Assembly: GCA_964059195.1 (NCBI GenBank)
Contig: CAXKWD010000009.1
Span: 152,718,778-152,782,777, forward strand
Length of the DNA stretch: 64,000 bases
Direction: 5' to 3'
Source: Ectobius pallidus
Taxonomy: Eukaryota > Arthropoda > Insecta > Blattodea > Ectobiidae
The first letter of the stretch is position 1; each line of letters starts with the position of its first letter. This document shows, one piece after another, positions 57,298-64,000 of this stretch. Under the pieces are notes generated by a model. It did not search any database. It had not been told where the DNA came from and worked only from the letters and a program-made list of their open reading frames with translations. Position numbers and translations under genes: made by a program.

Positions 57298-57922
57298 CAT
57301 TCCCTTCTTGATGTGAAAATACTGTACTGGGTTTGATGACAGACGAGGAGGAAGAAGCCTACACTCATGAGTACAATTATAAAATTAATAAAAATAATAT
57401 GGATAATATAAGATCAAAGATGACCAATGTTTCCCTCGACGCAGATGTCAACCAAGCAGAAATTCAATAACGGATGCTCCACTTGCTATAGTTATGAAGA
57501 ACTTATAACTACCGAGGTTAGAACTAGACTAATTAGGAGGAGAACTAATATCTGGTAAAGGTTTTGGAGCTTGTATAAAGGAATCCTTGAAGACAAATAC
57601 AGATCAGAGGATACATTACAGAATATGATTCAATGCACTAAACATGGTAGTTTAGTTAACAGTCCCAAGACACTAATAGGATTTATCCAAAAGTAATAGA
57701 AAGCATAAGGAATCTGTTAGGGCGTGTGGAGTTGTTAACCGAATATTATGTTAGAGAACTCTTTGGACTAGTCATACGAAACGTATCCTATAAAAGTCCA
57801 AGGCTGGCTGTTTTATTTGACAAATTAGAATGTCAGCTGAGAGCTTTAGAGTCCACGGGATGACAAGAGATAAGTACGCATCTATGATATTTGCACTTGT
57901 AGAAACCTGTTTCCCCGAGTTG
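57298..57922 (+). pseudogene. BEL/Pao Gag remnant 1, unit 4
   Basis: As the unit 1-3 copies, with the unit 4/5-specific change GAATCCTTGAAG. Confidence 0.77.
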
Positions 57923-59809
57923 TAAGCTTAGGTTGGCTGTAGGTGCTGATTTTTCTTCTCCTACCTCTCTCTTATCGTCATGACAGTTCGTGTCCTTGCA
58001 TTGTAGGGAGTGGTGATGAGACTAGACTTGTAGAGGTTTGTGGTGGCTGTAGTCGCTGATGTGTTTTCCCAATTCCCTCTCTCTTGCAGACATGACCGCT
58101 CCTCGTGATCTTACATTGCAGACAGTGCTGATGAAACTTGAGTTGTTCGTTGGGGTTGGCTGTAGTTGCTTATTTTTTCCTCCTATCTCTCTCTTCTGTC
58201 AAGCAGTTCCTCATGTTGTTACGCTGAAGGCAGTGATGGTGAGACTTGAGTTGTAGACTTGAGGTAGTTGTATTCGCTGAAATTTCCTTTTGTTCCCTCT
58301 CTCTTGCAGTCATGGTCGTTTCTAAAGTTTTGACATTGTCGGCAGTGGTGATTAGACTTCATTTGTAGGCTTGTGGTGGCTGTAATCGCTGATATTTTGT
58401 TGCTCCCTCTCTCTTGCAATCATGGCCGTTCCTCATTAAGAAAAAGAATCAAACCTATATTATTATTCTAGCTAAGATTTAGAACTGCAAGTAAGAACTT
58501 AATGGTTTGATTGTTGTCCCAGTAAAGATGGTTTTTACGCATGGGAGTCTGCTTATGATGAATCCACCCAGTAACGGACTGTGGAGTTGTTCCTTGCCGG
58601 GGTGAAAAAATTGCCCTGGTGTTAGAGTTAATTTTTCTTTTAGGAAATAGTCCACATAGTTATATCAGTCAAAATGACGTCACGGAAAAATAGAAACGGT
58701 TGCATTCAAATTAATTAATATTAGATATCATGGCACATCAAACATATGATGTGAGAAATGTTTGAAAGTGGTACATTAGTTTCTGAATGGTATATGCCGG
58801 CGTTGTTTGTAAATAATATGTAAACCTTAATCGTCCAAATTTTTACACGTATGTGTTACAAAGTTTCTGTAATATAGCGTATTTTGCACTTTTTTGTTTT
58901 GTTTGGTGTCTGCCCTTCATCCAAAGTGTTTCTCTGCCATTGGCTACACCTCCGGTCACCTGTCCTTACCAAACATTATTCTTGTTATGTCTTGTTATTT
59001 TTTATTTTGTTTGGTGCCCGCCCTTCACCCCCGGGGTTTCTCTGCCAATGGCGACACCTCCGGTCATCTGTCATCACGAAACATTTTTAAAAATCTGTCC
59101 TATGTTAATAAGCAATTTTAAAATATTGTAGGTTTCTTTGGTTATGATGTTTCATGTCCCCATCTTCTTTCTTCCTTTTCCATTTAAATGAGCATTCTCC
59201 TCTTCGTCCTCTTTTTCTTTGTCTTTTTCTAGGTCCTCTTTTTCTATGCTTTCTGCTTCGTCCTCTTCTCTTATCTGTACTCTCCTCTTGTTGGTCTGCT
59301 AAGTCTGTGTCCTCTTCTTGGTCCCCTCCCTGGTTCTATTCCTTCATCCTTTCTGGTGAAACGACTTCCTTTTACGTCCAGTCTGCTTCTACAACTGACA
59401 GCTGGCAGTTGGAGAGTATAGGGATACCTGACTGAATGGAAAATAAGCAAAATGGGAAGATGGAAAAAATTGCCCATTTTTACTTAAGAAGTAAGGTTAT
59501 AGTGAACGATGAAGTAGTATTTCAATGGTTGAAGGGTCGACAGTTTCTACAGCCTATTAAAGAAATTGACGTCCACAACAGACTGATCAAGAAAGTTAAG
59601 GATCACAAATGTATAATTTTGATAGCGTTTAGGTCATTTATGTTCAAAGTAGACAAATTGGGAATATAATATGAGTCCGCTATTCATGGATACTATTGAA
59701 CGAGTTTCTTAGAAAGCAAATGAAGACTTTGTAAATGGCAAAAAGACAAATTACAAAAAGACCTTAACTGACAAGACATAAACAATAATACCCAGACATG
59801 ACATAGACT

Positions 59810-60482
59810 GAACAGAATATGCAGGTACAGTTGAATGGATGAAGTACGGAAATTTGCTTCTTGATGTGAAAATACTGTACTTGGTTTGTAGACAGATGAG
59901 GAGGAAGACGCCTACACTCATGAGTACAATTATGAGATTAATAAAAATAATATGGATGATATAGGATCAAAGATGACCAATGTTTCCCTCGACGCAGATG
60001 TCGACCATGCAGAAATTCCATAAACGGATGCTCCACTTGCTATAGTTATGAAGAGTTTAAAACTACCTAGGATAGGACTAGGAAAATTAGGGGGACATGT
60101 GAATATCTGGTAAGGGCTTTGGAGCACATATAAAGGAATCCGTGAAGACAATTACAGATCAGAGGATAAATTACAGAATATGATTCAATACACTATACCT
60201 CGTAGTTTAGTTAATAGTCCCCACGACACTGCTAAGATTTGTCCATAGGTATTAGACAGCATAAGAAATCTGCTTGGGCGTGTGGAGATGTTAACCGAAT
60301 ATTATGTTAGAGAACTCTTTGGACTAGTCATACGAAACGTATCCTATAAAAAGTCCAAGACTGGCTGCTTTGTTTGACAAATCAGTATGTCCGTTGAGAT
60401 CTTTAGAGTTTATGGGGTGACAAGAGATAAGCAAGCATCTATGTTATTTCAACTTGTAGAAACCCGTTTGCCCGAGTTTTAA
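59810..60482 (+). pseudogene. BEL/Pao Gag remnant 2, unit 4
   Basis: Same as 54790-55462 in sequence and stops. Confidence 0.77.
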
Positions 60483-60770
60483 GTTTAGGTTGGCTGTAGT
60501 TGCTGATTTTTCGTCTCCTACCTCCCTCTTGTCATGACAGTTGATGTCCTTGCATTGTAGGGAGTGGAGATGAGACTAGAGTTGTAAAGGTTTGTGGTGG
60601 CTGTAGTCGCTGACATTTTCTCCTGTTCCCTCTGTCTTGCAATAGCGGCTCTTTCTCATGTTTTTAAGTTGTAGACCGTTGTGATGAGACTTGATTTAAT
60701 GGCTTGTGGTGCTGTAGTCGCTGATGTTTTTTTCTATTCCCTCTCTCTTGCAGACATGTCCCCTCCTCGT

Positions 60771-63700
60771 GATCTTACATTGCAAACAGTGCTGATGAAG
60801 CTTGAGTTGTTGGTTTGGGTTGGCTGTAGATGCTGATTTTTTCCTCCTATCTCTCTCTTCTGTCATGGCAGTTAATCATGTTCTTACACTGTAGGCAGTG
60901 GTGTTGAGACTTGAGTTGTAGACTTGAGGTAGTTGTGGTCGCTGACATTTCAGTTTGTTCCCTCCCTGTTGCAGTCAACGTCGTTTCCAAAGTTTTTACA
61001 TTTTTACATTATTCTAAATAAACTCACTTTCGTTTATTTCCATCTTGAATTTCAACACTTTGATATAAACTCACACTACTATATTCTTCATTATAGTTTG
61101 CTATAGTTAAATTTCTATCACGAAAACGGATGGCATCAAGGTGATTAAAGGCAGATTTTTTATTCTAAACAAACTCACTTTTATTTATTTCCATCTTGAA
61201 TTTCGACACTTTGAAACATACTAACACTACTTTATTCTTCATTATAGTTGGTTATAAACTAATTTCTCAAACGAAAGCATATATCGTCACCATGGTTAAA
61301 GACACTCTTTTTATTCTAAACACAAGTAACTTTTATTTATTTCATCTTGAATTTCAACACTTTGAAAGGCACTCACACTACATTCGTCTTCATTATAGTT
61401 GCTTTTGTTTAAATTTCGTTCACAAAAACGGATGCCATCGCTTTGATTAAAGGCAGTTTTTTATTTTAAAAAACTCACTTTCATTTATTTCCATCTGGTT
61501 TTTCAACACTTTGAAACAAACTTACACTACGTTCTTCTTCATTATAGTTGGCTATAGTTTCACTTCTATCACGAAAACGGATGGCATCAAGGTGATTAAA
61601 GGCAGATTTTTTATTCTAAACAAACTCACTTTTATTTATTTCATCTTGAATTTCAACACTTTGAAAGGCACTCACACTACATTCGTCTTCATTATAGTTG
61701 GTTATAGTCTAATGTCTCAAACGAAAACATATGTCGTCACCGTGGTTAAAGGCACTCATTTTATTCTAAACACAACTCACTTTTAGTCTTTTATATAATT
61801 CCACCTTGAATTTAAACACTTTGAATTAAACTCACACTAGTTTATTCTTCATTATAGTTGGGTGTAGTTAAATTTAGCAAACGAAAACGGTTGCAATCGC
61901 CTTGATTAAAGGCTGTCTTTTCATTCAAAACAAAAGTCACTTTTATTTATTCTATCTTGAATTTTAACACTTAAGCTCACACTACTTTAATCTTCATTAT
62001 AGTTGGCTATAGTTAAATTTCGATCACGAAAACAGATGCAATCGCTGTTATTAAAGACAGTTTTTTTTATTCTAAACAAACTCACTTCTATTTTTTTTCC
62101 AACTTGAATATAAACACTACTTTATTCTTCATTAATGTTGGCTATAGTGTAATTTCTCAAACGAAAACAGGTTTCATATCCTTGGTTAAAGGCACTCTTT
62201 TTATCATAAACACAATTCACTCTTATACTTTTATATAATACCATCTTGAATTTAAACACTTTGAAACAAACTCACACTACTTTCATATTCTTTATAGATG
62301 GCTATAGTTAAATTTCGCATTCCCTTCTTGATGTGAAAATACTGTACTGGGTTTGATGACAGACGAGGAGGAAGAAGCCTACACTCATGAGTACAATTAT
62401 AAAATTAATAAAAATAATATGGATAATATAAGATCAAAGATGACCAATGTTTCCCTCGACGCAGATGTCAACCAAGCAGAAATTCAATAACGGATGCTCC
62501 ACTTGCTATAGTTATGAAGAACTTATAACTACCGAGGTTAGAACTAGACTAATTAGGAGGAGAACTAATATCTGGTAAAGGTTTTGGAGCTTGTATAAAG
62601 GAATCCTTGAAGACAAATACAGATCAGAGGATACATTACAGAATATGATTCAATGCACTAAACATGGTAGTTTAGTTAACAGTCCCAAGACACTAATAGG
62701 ATTTATCCAAAAGTAATAGAAAGCATAAGGAATCTGTTAGGGCGTGTGGAGTTGTTAACCGAATATTATGTTAGAGAACTCTTTGGACTAGTCATACGAA
62801 ACGTATCCTATAAAAGTCCAAGGCTGGCTGTTTTATTTGACAAATTAGAATGTCAGCTGAGAGCTTTAGAGTCCACGGGATGACAAGAGATAAGTACGCA
62901 TCTATGATATTTGCACTTGTAGAAACCTGTTTCCCCGAGTTGTAAGCTTAGGTTGGCTGTAGGTGCTGATTTTTCTTCTCCTACCTCTCTCTTATCGTCA
63001 TGACAGTTCGTGTCCTTGCATTGTAGGGAGTGGTGATGAGACTAGACTTGTAGAGGTTTGTGGTGGCTGTAGTCGCTGATGTGTTTTCCCAATTCCCTCT
63101 CTCTTGCAGACATGACCGCTCCTCGTGATCTTACATTGCAGACAGTGCTGATGAAACTTGAGTTGTTCGTTGGGGTTGGCTGTAGTTGCTTATTTTTTCC
63201 TCCTATCTCTCTCTTCTGTCAAGCAGTTCCTCATGTTGTTACGCTGAAGGCAGTGATGGTGAGACTTGAGTTGTAGACTTGAGGTAGTTGTATTCGCTGA
63301 AATTTCCTTTTGTTCCCTCTCTCTTGCAGTCATGGTCGTTTCTAAAGTTTTGACATTGTCGGCAGTGGTGATTAGACTTCATTTGTAGGCTTGTGGTGGC
63401 TGTAATCGCTGATATTTTGTTGCTCCCTCTCTCTTGCAATCATGGCCGTTCCTCATTAAGAAAAAGAATCAAACCTATATTATTATTCTAGCTAAGATTT
63501 AGAACTGCAAGTAAGAACTTAATGGTTTGATTGTTGTCCCAGTAAAGATGGTTTTTACGCATGGGAGTCTGCTTATGATGAATCCACCCAGTAACGGACT
63601 GTGGAGTTGTTCCTTGCCGGGGTGAAAAAATTGCCCTGGTGTTAGAGTTAATTTTTCTTTTAGGAAATAGTCCACATAGTTATATCAGTCAAAATGACGT

Positions 63701-64000
63701 CACGGAAAAATAGAAACGGTTGCATTCAAATTAATTAATATTAGATATCATGGCACATCAAACATATGATGTGAGAAATGTTTGAAAGTGGTACATTAGT
63801 TTCTGAATGGTATATGCCGGCGTTGTTTGTAAATAATATGTAAACCTTAATCGTCCAAATTTTTACACGTATGTGTTACAAAGTTTCTGTAATATAGCGT
63901 ATTTTGCACTTTTTTGTTTTGTTTGGTGTCTGCCCTTCATCCAAAGTGTTTCTCTGCCATTGGCTACACCTCCGGTCACCTGTCCTTACCAAACATTATT
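60771..64000 (+). repeat. 5-kb tandem repeat, unit 5 (cut by window end)
   Basis: First 3,230 bp of a unit: 108-bp repeats, 150-bp array (about 60996-62317), Gag remnant 1 (62318-62942), 108-bp array (62942-63462) and part of the spacer to the 108-bp duplication. I saw almost no difference from unit 4. The array continues beyond the window. Confidence 0.94.
62318..62942 (+). pseudogene. BEL/Pao Gag remnant 1, unit 5
   Basis: Matches the unit 4 copy, including GAATCCTTGAAG. The second Gag remnant would fall beyond the window. Confidence 0.77.

Larger units (their letters stand above)
55751..60770 (+). repeat. 5-kb tandem repeat, unit 4 (5,020 bp, standard length)
   Basis: 150-bp array about 55976-57297, Gag remnants 57298-57922 and 59810-60482, 108-bp arrays 57922-58442 and from 60483, spacer 58443-59809. 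Shares with unit 5 alone CACCATGGTTAAAGACACTC, GGAATCCTTGAAGAC and TCTGTCATGGCAG, so units 4 and 5 are the youngest pair. Confidence 0.95.

Noticed and set aside
40866..62317. 150-bp direct repeats as a CRISPR array
   Set aside because: No short repeat with unique spacers; the entire 150 bp is repetitive and the sequence is eukaryotic.

Overview
This window is animal, almost certainly insect, repeat DNA. It is AT-rich and dotted with the AGGCCTA-type words common in some arthropod genomes. It holds many insect-type transposons (LINEs, a Penelope-like element, Ty3/gypsy, BEL/Pao, Tc1/mariner, hAT and Helitron) and SINEs. A cockroach or termite relative is my guess from the look of the LINE and SINE families; no search supports it. 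I see no convincing host gene, no rRNA or tRNA gene and no CRISPR. Nearly all open frames are either decayed transposon proteins or chance frames inside repeats.

Layout. (1) 1-18.8 kb: mostly unassigned AT-rich DNA with old, broken elements: a SINE with perfect target duplications, a 732-bp inverted-repeat element, and a segmental duplication. The duplication places 4.36-11.5 kb beside 14.49-18.4 kb; both arms carry, in the same order, an unknown block, a minus-strand LINE and a minus-strand Penelope-like element. The left arm alone also has two gypsy fragments. (2) 18.8-33.2 kb: a diverged satellite with a ~150-bp unit, repeatedly interrupted. Two copies of one LINE endonuclease fragment sit in it. 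Copy A is split by a head-to-tail Helitron array that itself contains a LINE. Copy B is split by a 2.5-kb mariner (carrying a SINE and a hAT MITE) and by a 400-bp MITE. Each copy is the empty site for the other's insertions. (3) 33.2-39.96 kb: nested insertions. A CR1-like LINE is interrupted by a 1.7-kb hAT element and by a 4-kb RTE-like LINE, and that LINE by a 913-bp inverted-repeat element. (4) 39.96-64 kb: four complete units and one partial unit of a ~5.02-kb higher-order tandem repeat that runs off the right edge.

Each 5-kb unit contains an array of ~150-bp repeats, a decayed BEL/Pao Gag fragment, an array of ~108-bp repeats, a ~1.37-kb spacer, a second diverged Gag fragment and a second ~108-bp array. 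Units are nearly identical. They differ in length by whole 150-bp subunits (plus 298, minus 150) or by one 13-bp deletion, as expected from recent unequal exchange. The 150-bp repeat also lies near Gag remnants at about 20.5 and 31.9 kb, so the satellite may descend from a BEL/Pao element with tandem repeats.

Boundaries set by target duplications or empty sites are exact to a base or two. Boundaries of diverged fragments are approximate. Clade names come from motifs read by eye.
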